Shown: piece after piece, positions 11,745 to 20,240 of the stretch
How the letters are laid out: each line of letters opens with the position of its first letter
Numbering within the stretch: the stretch's first letter is position 1
Source of the DNA: an uncultured Eubacteriales bacterium
Lineage (GTDB): Bacteria; Bacillota; Clostridia; Oscillospirales; Oscillospiraceae
Reading direction: 5' to 3'
Length of the DNA: 21,572 nucleotides
NCBI GenBank assembly: GCA_900548615.1
Contig: URKW01000024.1
Span: forward strand, 1-21,572
Made by a program: the position numbers and the translations under genes
Notes under the pieces: model-generated
Seen by the model: the letters and a program-made list of their open reading frames with translations, nothing else
Told to the model about the DNA's origin: nothing
Database searches by the model: none

Positions 11745-13742
11745 TTAGATTCCTAACCTTGTCCAAAGGTCATTATAGAACTTCAGCGTCTCCTGGGGCA
11801 GATTGATGTACAGCTCACAGCGCTCCAGCACCTCGGGCGGTGCGGCCATGATGTTGTAGATCTCCTCGTCCAGCGGCTCCTCGTACTCCTCCTCGTAGTA
11901 GGCGGGGTACTCCGCCAGCGCCTCAGTGTTGGGGGACGCGTACCAGATGTAGTCCATGTTGGCAAGGTTGGACTCGGTGGACGCGATGAAGTTGATCCAC
12001 TCCATGGCTTCTTCTCTGTGCTGGCTGGATTTCAGCACGCACATGGCGTCCACAAACCAGTTGCTGCCCTCGTCGGGCACCACAAAGGCCAGATCCTCGT
12101 TATTCTCCAGCATGGTCAGATAGTCGCCGGCGTAGTACATGGCGATGGCGGCGTTGCCGCCCTCCATCTTGCCGAAGATCTCGTCCATGACGAAGGCCTG
12201 ATACACGCCCTTGTTCTTGGCATCGTAGATCAGCTGGAAGGCTTCCTCCAGCTGGGCCTCGTCGGTGGTATTGATGTCGTAGCCCAGATAGCACAGGGCG
12301 ACCATCAGGGCGTCGCGGGAGTTGTTGATCATCAGCACCTGCCCGGCGTACTTCTCGTCGAACATGGCGCCCCAGCTGGTGATGGGCTCGTCCACCATGG
12401 TGGTGTTGTAGATGATGCCCACGGTGCCCCAGGTGTAGGGAACGGTGTACTTGTTCTCCGGGTCGAAGCTGAGGGACTTGTACTGATCGTCGATCAGGTC
12501 ATAGTTTGGGATGGCGCTGTAGTCCAGCTCTGCCAGCATGTCCTCCTCAATGAGCCGTCCGATCATGTAGTCGGAGGGCACGATCACGTCGAAGTCCGCG
12601 CCGCCCATCTTGATGAGGGAGTAGAGAGCCTCGTTGCTCTCGGCGGTCTGATAGTTGACGCGGATGCCGGTCTTTTCCTCGAACTCCGTGATAAGAGCCT
12701 CGTCAATATACTCGCCCCAGGAGCAGACGTTCACCACCCGGTCAGACCGGGCGGCACTGCCGGTAAAGATCAGCACGGCCACCAGCACACAGGCCAGCAC
12801 GCCCGCCGTGACCTTCTTCCACACGCCGTTATCGCGCCGTCTGGGAGCAGGCGCGTTGGCTGCCGCGCCCTCCCGGTGATGGTGCTGGGCGTGGTGCTGG
12901 ACGTGGTTCTCCCGGATGTTGATGATGGCCAGCAGCAAGATCACCGTCACGAACAGCAGCGTGGAGATGGCGTTGATTTCCGGGCTGACACGCTTCTTGG
13001 TCATGCCGTAGATGGTCATGGCCAGCGTGGAGGCGCTGGTGCCGGCGGTGAAGTAGCTGATGATGAAGTCGTCAATGGACATGGTGAAAGCCGTCAGCGC
13101 GCCGGACACGATGCCGGGCTTGATCTCCGGAATGATGACCTTCCAGAAGGCCTGCATCCAGGTGCAGCCCAGATCCTGGGCCGCGTCCACCAGATTGCGG
13201 TCCATCTGCCGCAGCTTGGGGCCAACGGACAGGATGACGTAGGGGATGTTGAAGCAGATGTGGGCGATCAGCAGCGTGCCGAAGCCCATGGTCAGCCGCT
13301 CCGGCAGGACGATGGCGCTCTGCCAGCTATTCACCCATCCGGCAAAGGCGCCCCAGCCGTTGAAGAACACCACGAACAGCAGGCACAGGCTGACGCCGGT
13401 GACGATATCGGCGTTCATCATGGGGATGTTGTTGACGGCCATGAGGCTATTCCGTGCCTTGCGGCGCATGCCGTAAAAGCCGATGGCGGCAAAGGTGCCC
13501 GCGATGGTGGCGATGACCGTGGCCAGCAGGGACACCAGCAGCGTGATATACACGCTGTGCATGATCAGCCGGTTCTGGAACAGCTGCTGATACCAGTGGA
13601 GGGAAAAGCCCTTCCACACGCTGGAGCTGTTTCCGGCATTGAAGGAAAATACGATCAGGATGATGATGGGCGCGTACAGGAACAGGCCCGTCAGGATCAT
13701 CAGCAGGCGGTCGCCTACGGAGTTTGCCCGTCTCTGTCTCAT
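11745..13742 (-). CDS. potCD: Fused spermidine/putrescine ABC transporter permease and binding protein (PotC-PotD)
   Basis: 665-residue fusion. Residues 1-275 are a PotC permease: six helices and the EAA loop LVDAAQDLGCTWMQAFWKVI (184-203) that docks on the ATPase. Residues 276-310 are a basic, His-rich linker (VQHHAQHHHR at 281-290). Residues 311-332 form an extra transmembrane helix, and 336-665 are a PotD-type binding domain (VNVCSWGEYIDEAL, ADFDVIVPSDYMIGRL, YTWGTVGIIYN), which would sit outside the membrane. Separate PotC and PotD are the Gram-negative rule; similar permease/binding fusions are, as I recall, annotated in Firmicutes. The frame is continuous, so no frameshift is indicated. 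The start overlaps the potB stop by four bases. Polyamine specificity is inferred from family similarity. Confidence 0.93.
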   Translation of the reverse strand: MRQRRANSVGDRLLMILTGLFLYAPIIILIVFSFNAGNSSSVWKGFSLHWYQQLFQNRLIMHSVYITLLVSLLATVIATIAGTFAAIGFYGMRRKARNSLMAVNNIPMMNADIVTGVSLCLLFVVFFNGWGAFAGWVNSWQSAIVLPERLTMGFGTLLIAHICFNIPYVILSVGPKLRQMDRNLVDAAQDLGCTWMQAFWKVIIPEIKPGIVSGALTAFTMSIDDFIISYFTAGTSASTLAMTIYGMTKKRVSPEINAISTLLFVTVILLLAIINIRENHVQHHAQHHHREGAAANAPAPRRRDNGVWKKVTAGVLACVLVAVLIFTGSAARSDRVVNVCSWGEYIDEALITEFEEKTGIRVNYQTAESNEALYSLIKMGGADFDVIVPSDYMIGRLIEEDMLAELDYSAIPNYDLIDDQYKSLSFDPENKYTVPYTWGTVGIIYNTTMVDEPITSWGAMFDEKYAGQVLMINNSRDALMVALCYLGYDINTTDEAQLEEAFQLIYDAKNKGVYQAFVMDEIFGKMEGGNAAIAMYYAGDYLTMLENNEDLAFVVPDEGSNWFVDAMCVLKSSQHREEAMEWINFIASTESNLANMDYIWYASPNTEALAEYPAYYEEEYEEPLDEEIYNIMAAPPEVLERCELYINLPQETLKFYNDLWTRLGI

Positions 13743-14593
13743 AGCATCACCGCCTGTTCTTCACCCTCGCCGAAGCGGTTCATCACCAGCATGCAGATGA
13801 CCACGATGATCATCATCACCAGCGAGATAGCCGCGCCCAGCTGGGGGTTATACGCGCCGCCCAGAAACTGCCGCTCGATCAGGTCGCCCAGCAGCAGTTC
13901 CGTGCCGCCGCCCAGCATGCGGCTGATGGCGAAGGTAGACACCGAGGGGACGAACACCATGGTGATGCCGGACAGCACGCCCGGCAGGCTCAGGGGCAGA
14001 ATCACCTTGCGGAACACGGTGACGTTGTTGGCGCCCAGATCGCGGGCCGCCTCCAGAAGCGAATAATCCAGCTTCACGATGACGGAATAGATGGGCAGGA
14101 TCATAAAGGGCAGATAGTTATACACCATGCCCAGCACCACCGCGCCCTGGGTGTTCATCATGGAGAAGTACTCCAGATTACTGCCGGTGATGCTGTTATA
14201 CAGTGCGATGATGCCCAGCTTCTGGAACAGCTGGTTCAAAAGGCCGTTGTTCTCCAGAATGGTCATCCACGAGTAGGTGCGCAGCAGGAAGTTCATCCAC
14301 ATGGGCAGCATGATCAGCACCATGGCGATCTTCTGGAAGGACGCACCCTCGCGGCTGAGAAAATAGGACACGGGATAGCCGATCAGCAGGCAGATTGCCG
14401 TGGCGATGATGGCCAGCTTGAAGGAGCGGCCGAACACCGCCGCGTAGCCGCCCATCTGGACAAAGTTGTCCAGCGTCGCGCCGCCGTCGGCGTTGGAGAA
14501 GGCGTATACCACCATAATAAGGATAGGAGCCACCACGAAAATGGCCATCCACACCACATAAGGCACGGCGAAACGGGAGAGCTTATTCTTCAT
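13739..14593 (-). CDS. potB: Spermidine/putrescine ABC transporter permease PotB
   Basis: 284-residue membrane protein with six predicted helices, one of the two permease halves of the polyamine importer. The EAA loop is seen as LLEAARDLGANNVTVFRKVI, followed by LPLSLPGVLSG. The MKNKLSRF start is chosen because GGAGGAGAG lies just upstream, inside the end of potA, and the first helix starts soon after; a longer frame to 14671 would overlap potA by nearly 90 bases. Overlap with potA is 11 bases and with potCD four, so all three are translationally coupled. Partner of PotA in the membrane and of the PotC half of the fusion. Confidence 0.95.
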   Translation of the reverse strand: MKNKLSRFAVPYVVWMAIFVVAPILIMVVYAFSNADGGATLDNFVQMGGYAAVFGRSFKLAIIATAICLLIGYPVSYFLSREGASFQKIAMVLIMLPMWMNFLLRTYSWMTILENNGLLNQLFQKLGIIALYNSITGSNLEYFSMMNTQGAVVLGMVYNYLPFMILPIYSVIVKLDYSLLEAARDLGANNVTVFRKVILPLSLPGVLSGITMVFVPSVSTFAISRMLGGGTELLLGDLIERQFLGGAYNPQLGAAISLVMMIIVVICMLVMNRFGEGEEQAVML

Positions 14594-15725
14594 CCTCGCT
14601 CTCCTCCTCTTCCAGCTTTGCGCTGGCGTCCGCCAATTCCTCGTACTCCTCGGAGTAGGAGGAGTAATCACCGAACATACCGGAGTATTCGCTCTTCTTC
14701 ATGATGTGGAAGCCCTCCGGGTCGATCTTCACGCCGATCCGGGCGCCCACCGGCGAATGGTCGGTGGTCTGGATCAGCCATTTGAAGCCGCGGAAGTCCA
14801 CGATAATATCGTACTGCATCCCCTTGAAGGTCACGTTGGTGACAGTGCCCACCAGCTGGCCCTGCTCCACGGGCACGATGTCGATGTCCTCCGGCCGGAT
14901 GACCACGTCCACCGGCTCATTTTCGGCAAAGCCGCCGTCCACGCAGGGGAACTCCTTGCCGTACATCTTCACCACTTTGTCCCGCACCATGGTGCCGTTG
15001 AGGATGTTGCTTTCGCCGATAAAGTCCGCCACAAAGGCGTTTTTCGGCTCGTTATATATATCTTCCGGCGTTCCGATCTGCTGGATGCGGCCCTTGTCCA
15101 TCACCACCACGGTGTCGGACATGGTCAGGGCTTCCTCCTGATCGTGGGTCACGTAGATAAACGTGATGCCCATCTGCTGCTGGATACGCTTCAGCTCGTT
15201 CTGCATATCCTTCCGCAGCCGGAGATCCAGCGCGCCCAGCGGCTCGTCCAGCAGCAGCACCTTGGGACGGTTCACCAGCGCACGGGCAATGGCCACACGC
15301 TGCTGCTGTCCGCCGGAAAGCTGGTCAACGCGGCGCTGCTCAAAGCCCTTCAGGCTGACCACCTCCAGCATTTCCGTCACACGCTGCTCCACCTCGTCCT
15401 GCGGCACCTTGGCGATGCGCAGGCCGAAGGCGATGTTCTCGAATACGTCCAGATGGGGAAACAGGGCGTATTTCTGGAACACGGTGTTGATCTGCCGCTT
15501 ATGCGGCGGAACGTCATTGATCCTCACACCGTCAAAGGTCACATCACCGGAAGTGGGCGTGGTAAACCCACCGATGATGCGCAGCGTCGTGGTTTTGCCA
15601 CAGCCGCTGGGTCCAAGCAGTGTGAGGAATTCGGAATCGTTGATGTAAAGATTGATGTTGTCGAGAACCAGCTCGTCGTCAAACGCCATGCAGAGATCCC
15701 GCAGGCGAATCAACTCTTTGGACAT
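14583..15725 (-). CDS. potA: Spermidine/putrescine ABC transporter ATP-binding protein PotA
   Basis: 380-residue ATPase that drives the polyamine importer from the cytoplasmic side. ATPase domain: Walker A GPSGCGKT (38-45), Q-loop near VFQKYALFPH (82-91), signature LSGGQQQR (136-143), Walker B VLLLDEP (156-162), switch His194. A C-terminal regulatory TOBE-like domain (about 235-345) includes VDVVIRPEDIDI. The last 35 residues are unusually acidic (SYSEEYEELADAS, LEEEESEDEE), an extension that ordinary PotA proteins lack as far as I know. First gene of the operon; ATG follows GGGGGAGG by 5 bases. Confidence 0.95.
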   Translation of the reverse strand: MSKELIRLRDLCMAFDDELVLDNINLYINDSEFLTLLGPSGCGKTTTLRIIGGFTTPTSGDVTFDGVRINDVPPHKRQINTVFQKYALFPHLDVFENIAFGLRIAKVPQDEVEQRVTEMLEVVSLKGFEQRRVDQLSGGQQQRVAIARALVNRPKVLLLDEPLGALDLRLRKDMQNELKRIQQQMGITFIYVTHDQEEALTMSDTVVVMDKGRIQQIGTPEDIYNEPKNAFVADFIGESNILNGTMVRDKVVKMYGKEFPCVDGGFAENEPVDVVIRPEDIDIVPVEQGQLVGTVTNVTFKGMQYDIIVDFRGFKWLIQTTDHSPVGARIGVKIDPEGFHIMKKSEYSGMFGDYSSYSEEYEELADASAKLEEEESEDEE

Positions 15726-15778
15726 TTATCCTCCCCCGTTCATAAAGAAATTTTCGCCTCTTCTCTCTGTATTCACCG

Positions 15779-15795
15779 AGGGCCGGAACCGGCCT
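15779..15795 (-). promoter_or_regulatory. GC-rich hairpin in the potA leader
   Basis: GGCCGG and CCGGCC pair around TT (plus strand: GGCCGGAACCGGCC) in the leader of about 92 bases between promoter and potA. It has no U run and does not cover the ribosome site. It may stabilise the mRNA; a regulatory role is not shown. Confidence 0.35.
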
Positions 15796-15823
15796 GTATG
15801 TCTCTTTGAAATTTGGCAAGTAC

Positions 15824-15852
15824 ACTATATAGAAAAAGGGGAGAAATGTCAA
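15824..15852 (-). promoter_or_regulatory. Promoter of the pot operon
   Basis: In minus-strand sense: TTGACA (15847-15852), a 17-base spacer, TATAGT (15824-15829). Confidence 0.8.
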
Positions 15853-15860
15853 TAAGAATC

Positions 15861-15920
15861 GAAAAAAGTTCCGGGGGAAAGCGCGATAGCGGCGGTCTTC
15901 CGCTGCGCTTTCCCCCGGAA
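15861..15920 (-). terminator. Terminator of the small membrane protein gene
   Basis: Long hairpin with a perfect 16-base outer stem (15869-15884 with 15905-15920) and a small inner stem, followed on the minus strand by CTTTTTT. It separates this gene from the pot promoter. Confidence 0.85.
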
Positions 15921-15937
15921 ATGGGTACAAGTGTGGG

Positions 15938-16366
15938 TTATTTCCCCTCAATATCCGCGTTGGCGTCGATGGCGGACTGCCGCTGTTCGGCCTCGCGCTG
16001 CTGCTGGGCGGCGTTTGCCGCACGGTTAGCGGCGCGGTTGGCGTTCTTCTCCGCCGTGCGGCGGCGGTTCACCGCCAGAAAGCCCCGGGCGATCAGCCAT
16101 ACATTGAAGATCACCACAACGCCGATCCCCACCCAGCCGGGGGTACGGATGGCATAGAAGTCCTGAATGGTGAAGTGGCCCGCGCCCATGCCTACGAAGT
16201 ACAGCGCCACGCCGCCCGCCGCGCAGACGATGCACAGCACCAGATCCATCACGGCGCGGACATGGTGCTCCCGCCGCCGTGCAAAGTAAAACAGCAGCAG
16301 CATCAGCGCCGCCAGAAACAGGCCCGGCGACTGGGTGCAGAGGATATAGCCAAGGGTTTTGTCCAT
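15938..16366 (-). CDS. Small membrane protein of unknown function
   Basis: 142-residue protein that I do not recognise. It has three hydrophobic helices at about 12-29, 38-58 and 77-97, with a basic loop (RRREHHVR) between the first two. The tail 101-132 is rich in Ala, Arg and Gln (RRRTAEKNANRAANRAANAA, QQQREAEQRQ) and probably forms a charged helix in the cytoplasm. The ATG has AAAGGA 10 bases upstream, a rather wide gap. No convincing promoter lies between the gene and the small RNA C terminator (16437-16466), so it may depend on read-through from the small RNA promoter. It ends at a strong terminator. Confidence 0.75.
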   Translation of the reverse strand: MDKTLGYILCTQSPGLFLAALMLLLFYFARRREHHVRAVMDLVLCIVCAAGGVALYFVGMGAGHFTIQDFYAIRTPGWVGIGVVVIFNVWLIARGFLAVNRRRTAEKNANRAANRAANAAQQQREAEQRQSAIDANADIEGK

Positions 16367-16429
16367 GGTGATACTGTCCTTTCTTTATTGGATAAGGGGA
16401 GTTTCATCCCTGCCGGGACATTGAAGATC

Positions 16430-16516
16430 AAATGGGAAAACCGCCACTCGGCCAAGTGACGGTTTTTTTAAACCTAAACAAACTGGGCTAAAACCGCTTT
16501 GCGGTAATATTTTTGC
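16430..16516 (-). ncRNA. Candidate small RNA C (family with B)
   Basis: About 87-base unit with a 5' hairpin (ACCGC-AAA-GCGGU, extended by GGC with GCC), a U-rich linker, and a terminator: 12-base stem with one G-U pair (16437-16448 with 16455-16466), loop UGGCCG. The bases following the terminator are only weakly U-rich (TTTTCCCATTTG). The sequence GCAAAGCGGUUUUAGCCC aligns with GCAGAGCGGUUUGAUCCC of candidate B, and the two terminators differ by little more than one loop base and the length of the U run. It sits between the divergent smc promoter and the small membrane protein gene, 70 bases upstream of the latter. It could be a stand-alone RNA or an attenuating leader; B and A, which have no downstream gene, favour the former. 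Confidence 0.7.
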
Positions 16517-16520
16517 CTTT

Positions 16521-16548
16521 ATTATATCTATTTCGTTTCGCTTGTCAA
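16521..16548 (-). promoter_or_regulatory. Promoter of candidate small RNA C
   Basis: Perfect boxes in minus-strand sense: TTGACA (16543-16548), a 16-base spacer, TATAAT (16521-16526). Same boxes, spacer length and flanking CGCTTGTCAAGGG as the promoter of B. Confidence 0.85.
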
Positions 16549-16605
16549 GGGCTTCTTAAATTTCGCATGGGACAGGCGCAAATCCGCCGCCCCATCAACT
16601 TTAAC

Positions 16606-16634
16606 TTGAAAAATACACACTTTTCTGATACACT
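16606..16634 (+). promoter_or_regulatory. Promoter of smc
   Basis: TTGAAA (16606-16611), a 17-base spacer, TACACT (16629-16634), about 35 bases before the start codon. Confidence 0.65.
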
Positions 16635-16675
16635 ATCCTAGTTAAAGTATGCCAATGTAAAATGAGGTGGACTAT

Positions 16676-19600
16676 TTGTACTTAAAAGCGCTTGAAATTC
16701 AGGGCTTCAAATCATTTCCCGATAAGACCGTTCTGAATTTCGGAGAGGATATCACCGCCATCGTAGGCCCCAACGGCTCCGGCAAGTCCAATATCTCCGA
16801 CGCCATCCGTTGGGTCATGGGCGAGCAGAACAGCCGCCAGCTCCGCGGCGCCAAGATGGAGGACGTGATCTTCGGCGGCACGGAGAAGCGCAGCCAGATG
16901 GGCTTTGCGCAGGTGACGCTGGTCATTGACAACACCGAGCATATCTTCCCCCGTGACGAGGCGGAGGTGGCCGTTACCCGCCGGTACTACCGCAGCGGCG
17001 AATCGGAATATTACATCAACAAGCAGTCGGTGCGGCTGAAGGACGTGAACGAGCTGTTCATGGACACCGGCATGGGCCGGGAGGGCTACTCCATCATCGG
17101 GCAGGGCAAGATCGACGAGATCCTGTCCGTCAAATCCGGCGAGCGCCGGGAGGTGTTTGAGGAGGCGGCGGGCATCAGCAAGTACCGCCACCGCAAGGAG
17201 GAGGCCGAGCGGAAGCTGGAGCGCACACAGGAGAATCTGGTGCGTATCAACGACAAGATCGCGGAGCTGGAATTGCAGGTGGAGCCGCTGCGCAAGCAGG
17301 CGGAGGTGGCCAAAAAGTATCTGGTGCTGCGGGATGAGCTGCGGGTACTGGAGATCAGCGTGTGGCTGGAACAGTTACAGGACTTGAAAACCGCCAAATT
17401 CAAATTGCAGACCGACGTGGAGAGCGCCCGTACCGACAAGGAGCAGGCGGAAGCGGCGCTGGAAGCCGCCTACGCCGCCGCCGAGGAACTGAGCGAGCAG
17501 GTGCGGCGCAATGATCTGGAGGCGGAGACGCTCCGGGGACAGGTGAGCCAGCTGGAAGCCGCCGGCGGCGAGCATGACAGCGCCATCGCCGTGCTGCACA
17601 CCTCGGTGGAGCACAATAACGAGAGTATCCAGCGCATTCAGCGGGAGATGGAGGACACGGAGAACCGGGCGGGTAGCCTGCAATCTCAGGTGGATGCCCA
17701 GCTGGAGCGCATCGGCCAGATCGATCAGGAGAGCGCCGCACTGGCACAGGAGCTGGACGGCCTGCTGGCAAAGGCACGGGAGCTGACCGACACCGCGGCG
17801 GGCGCTGCCCGCACGGCGGAGTCCCTGCGGGCGGAGGAGGCGCTGCTGCTGTCCGCCGCCGCCGACGGCAAGGCGGAGCTGTCCGCCCTGCGCTCCGGCA
17901 TGAGCCAGATGGACGAGCGCCGGGAGCACACGGCGGGCGAGCTGACCGCCGCACAGGAAAAGCTGGAGCAGAGCGGCAAGGAATCCCGAGAGAACCGGAA
18001 GCTTCTCAACGCGGCCAGGGAGGAGGCGCAGGCCGTCAGCAACATCATTCAGGGACACAGCCTGAAAATGGAAGGACGCAAAAAGCGCTCCGCCGATGCG
18101 GAAGCGGAGAAATTACAGCTGACCATGGACGCGGCGGCGCTGGAAAACCGCATCCGTCTGCTGACGGAGATGGAGAAGGAGTACGAGGGCTTCTCCAACG
18201 CGGTGAAGCTGGTGATGCAGGCGGCGGAGAAGAAGGCCCTGCGGGGCATTCACGGCCCGGTGGCCAGCCTGATCAAGACACAGGAAAAGTACACGGTGGC
18301 GCTGGAGATCGCGCTGGGCGCGGGTATGCAGAACATCGTGGTAGACCGGGAGGAGGACGGCAAGGCCGCCATCGGCTACCTGAAGCAGCGCAATGGCGGG
18401 CGGGCCACCTTCCTGCCTATGACCGCCGTCCGGGGCGACACGCTGCGGGAGAACGTCAGCGGCGAATACGGCTTTGTGGGGCTGGCCGTCGACCTGATCG
18501 AATATGACCGGCAGTATGACGGCATCTTCAAGAGCCTGCTGGGCCGTACCGTGGTGGTGGAGGATCTGGACTGCGGCATCGCCATGGCGCGGAAGTACCG
18601 CAACAGCTTCCGCATCGTCACGCTGGACGGACAGGTGATGAACCGGGGCGGCTCCATGACCGGCGGCAGCGGCGGTGTACTGAGCCGCGCCAACGAGCTG
18701 GAGAAACTGAACGGCCAGCTGGGCGGCATGCGGGACAGGCTGTCCGCCGCCAAACAGAAGGCCGAGGACGCCCAGCGCGAGCTGCAAAAAGCCCAGTATG
18801 AGCTGGAGGTGGCTTCTGCCCAGCAGCGCAAGGCGGAGGATCTGGTGCTGCAATATCAGGCGAAGCAGGAGCATTATGACATCCTGAACAACACGCTGGA
18901 GCAGAGCTGCGAGGACTTGCAGGCCGAGCTGGATACACTGGCCCAACGCACCGAGGCCGACCGGCAGCGCTGCGCCGCCGTGGAGGCCGACGTGGCGGAG
19001 AAGGAAGCCAGGGCCGCCGAGTTGCGCCGCCGTGCGGAGGAGAGCCAGAGCGGCCAGAGTGATCTGCTGGAAAAGACCAACGCCCTGTCCCAGCAGGTCA
19101 GCGAGAAGAAGGCCGCTCAGGCGGCTCTGGCCGCCGAGCGGGACGCGGGTGAGCGCAGCATCGCCGACCTGAAGCGGCTGCGGCTGGATATGGTGACCGA
19201 CCGGGATCAGCGGCAGGCGCTGATGGAGCAGTTCTCTGCCGCCAACCGGCAGGCCGAAAGCGATATCGCTGCCCATCAGGCCCAGCTGGACAACCTGCGG
19301 CAGCAGGGAACTCAGCTGCGGGAAAAGCTCTCGGAGCTGTCGGCCCAGAAGCTGCAATTGGAGGGCCAGCGGGACGCCAAAAACCGCGAGAGCCGCGAGT
19401 GCAACGATGCGGTGATCGCCACCACGCAGGAGCTGTCCCGCATGGAGCAGAAGCTGCAAAGCAACGCCATGGAGGAAGCGGCCCTGCTGGACAAGCTGTG
19501 GGAGCGCTATGAACTGAGCCACAGCGCCGCGCTGGAGCAGCGCGTGGAGCTGGAGAGCGTACCCAAGGCCACCCGCCGCATTGCGGAGCTGAACCGGGAG

Positions 19601-20230
19601 ATCAAGGGACTGGGCACCCCCAACATCGGCGCTATCGACGAATACGAGCGGGTCAACACCCGGTATACCTACCTGTCCGAGCAGCGTGCCGACGTGGAAA
19701 AGGCCCGTGAGGAGCTGTTGGGCGTCATCGAGGAGCTGACCAAGCAGATGACGGCCATCTTCGCCCAGCAGTTCAAGCTGCTGAACGAGAGCTTTCAGGA
19801 GACGTTTCTGGAGCTGTTCGGCGGCGGCAAGGCCCAGCTGGAGCTGGAGGACGAGAAGGATATCCTCAACTGCGGCATTGAAATTCGGGTGCAGCCGCCC
19901 GGAAAGCAGCTGAAAACCATCACGCTGCTGTCCGGCGGCGAAAAGGCCTTTGTGGCCATCGCCCTGTACTTCGCCATTCTGAAGGTGCACCCCACGCCGT
20001 TCTGCGTCATGGACGAGATCGAGGCGGCGCTGGACGAGTCCAACGTGGTGCGCTACGCCCGTTACATGCGGCGCATCGCCGGAAAGACCCAGTTCATCGT
20101 CATTACCCATCGCCGGGGCACCATGGAGGAGGCCGACGTGCTGTACGGCGTCACCATGCAGGAGCGGGGCGTCAGCCGCATTCTGACCATCAATATGAAC
20201 GACATGGCAAAGGAACTGAATATCAAATAA
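16676..20230 (+). CDS. smc: Chromosome segregation protein SMC
   Basis: 1184-residue SMC ATPase that dimerises and, with ScpA and ScpB, compacts and separates the chromosome. N-terminal head: MYLKALEIQGFKSFPDK, Walker A GPNGSGKSN (31-39). Two long coiled coils flank a hinge at about 505-670 (GPVASLIKTQ to GGSMTGGSGG). C-terminal head: signature LSGGEKAFVAIAL (1085-1097), Walker B FCVMDEIEAALDE (from 1109). Length is normal. The start is set at TTG 16676, because GAGGTGG ends six bases upstream and this gives the usual N-terminus; the in-frame GTG at 16667 lies inside that ribosome site. Followed after ten bases by ftsY, an arrangement known from B. subtilis. Confidence 0.96.
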   Translation: MYLKALEIQGFKSFPDKTVLNFGEDITAIVGPNGSGKSNISDAIRWVMGEQNSRQLRGAKMEDVIFGGTEKRSQMGFAQVTLVIDNTEHIFPRDEAEVAVTRRYYRSGESEYYINKQSVRLKDVNELFMDTGMGREGYSIIGQGKIDEILSVKSGERREVFEEAAGISKYRHRKEEAERKLERTQENLVRINDKIAELELQVEPLRKQAEVAKKYLVLRDELRVLEISVWLEQLQDLKTAKFKLQTDVESARTDKEQAEAALEAAYAAAEELSEQVRRNDLEAETLRGQVSQLEAAGGEHDSAIAVLHTSVEHNNESIQRIQREMEDTENRAGSLQSQVDAQLERIGQIDQESAALAQELDGLLAKARELTDTAAGAARTAESLRAEEALLLSAAADGKAELSALRSGMSQMDERREHTAGELTAAQEKLEQSGKESRENRKLLNAAREEAQAVSNIIQGHSLKMEGRKKRSADAEAEKLQLTMDAAALENRIRLLTEMEKEYEGFSNAVKLVMQAAEKKALRGIHGPVASLIKTQEKYTVALEIALGAGMQNIVVDREEDGKAAIGYLKQRNGGRATFLPMTAVRGDTLRENVSGEYGFVGLAVDLIEYDRQYDGIFKSLLGRTVVVEDLDCGIAMARKYRNSFRIVTLDGQVMNRGGSMTGGSGGVLSRANELEKLNGQLGGMRDRLSAAKQKAEDAQRELQKAQYELEVASAQQRKAEDLVLQYQAKQEHYDILNNTLEQSCEDLQAELDTLAQRTEADRQRCAAVEADVAEKEARAAELRRRAEESQSGQSDLLEKTNALSQQVSEKKAAQAALAAERDAGERSIADLKRLRLDMVTDRDQRQALMEQFSAANRQAESDIAAHQAQLDNLRQQGTQLREKLSELSAQKLQLEGQRDAKNRESRECNDAVIATTQELSRMEQKLQSNAMEEAALLDKLWERYELSHSAALEQRVELESVPKATRRIAELNREIKGLGTPNIGAIDEYERVNTRYTYLSEQRADVEKAREELLGVIEELTKQMTAIFAQQFKLLNESFQETFLELFGGGKAQLELEDEKDILNCGIEIRVQPPGKQLKTITLLSGGEKAFVAIALYFAILKVHPTPFCVMDEIEAALDESNVVRYARYMRRIAGKTQFIVITHRRGTMEEADVLYGVTMQERGVSRILTINMNDMAKELNIK

Positions 20231-20240
20231 GGAGGACGCT

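Noticed and set aside
12840..12920. Possible frameshift or assembly join between potC and potD
   Set aside because: The frame is continuous through linker and added helix, and both domains are complete, so a genuine fusion is the simpler reading.
12018..14066. Open frame of 682 codons antisense to potCD and potB
   Set aside because: Shadow frame made of His/Gly/Val/Asp repeats. It lies wholly over three well-identified genes and has no supporting start signal.
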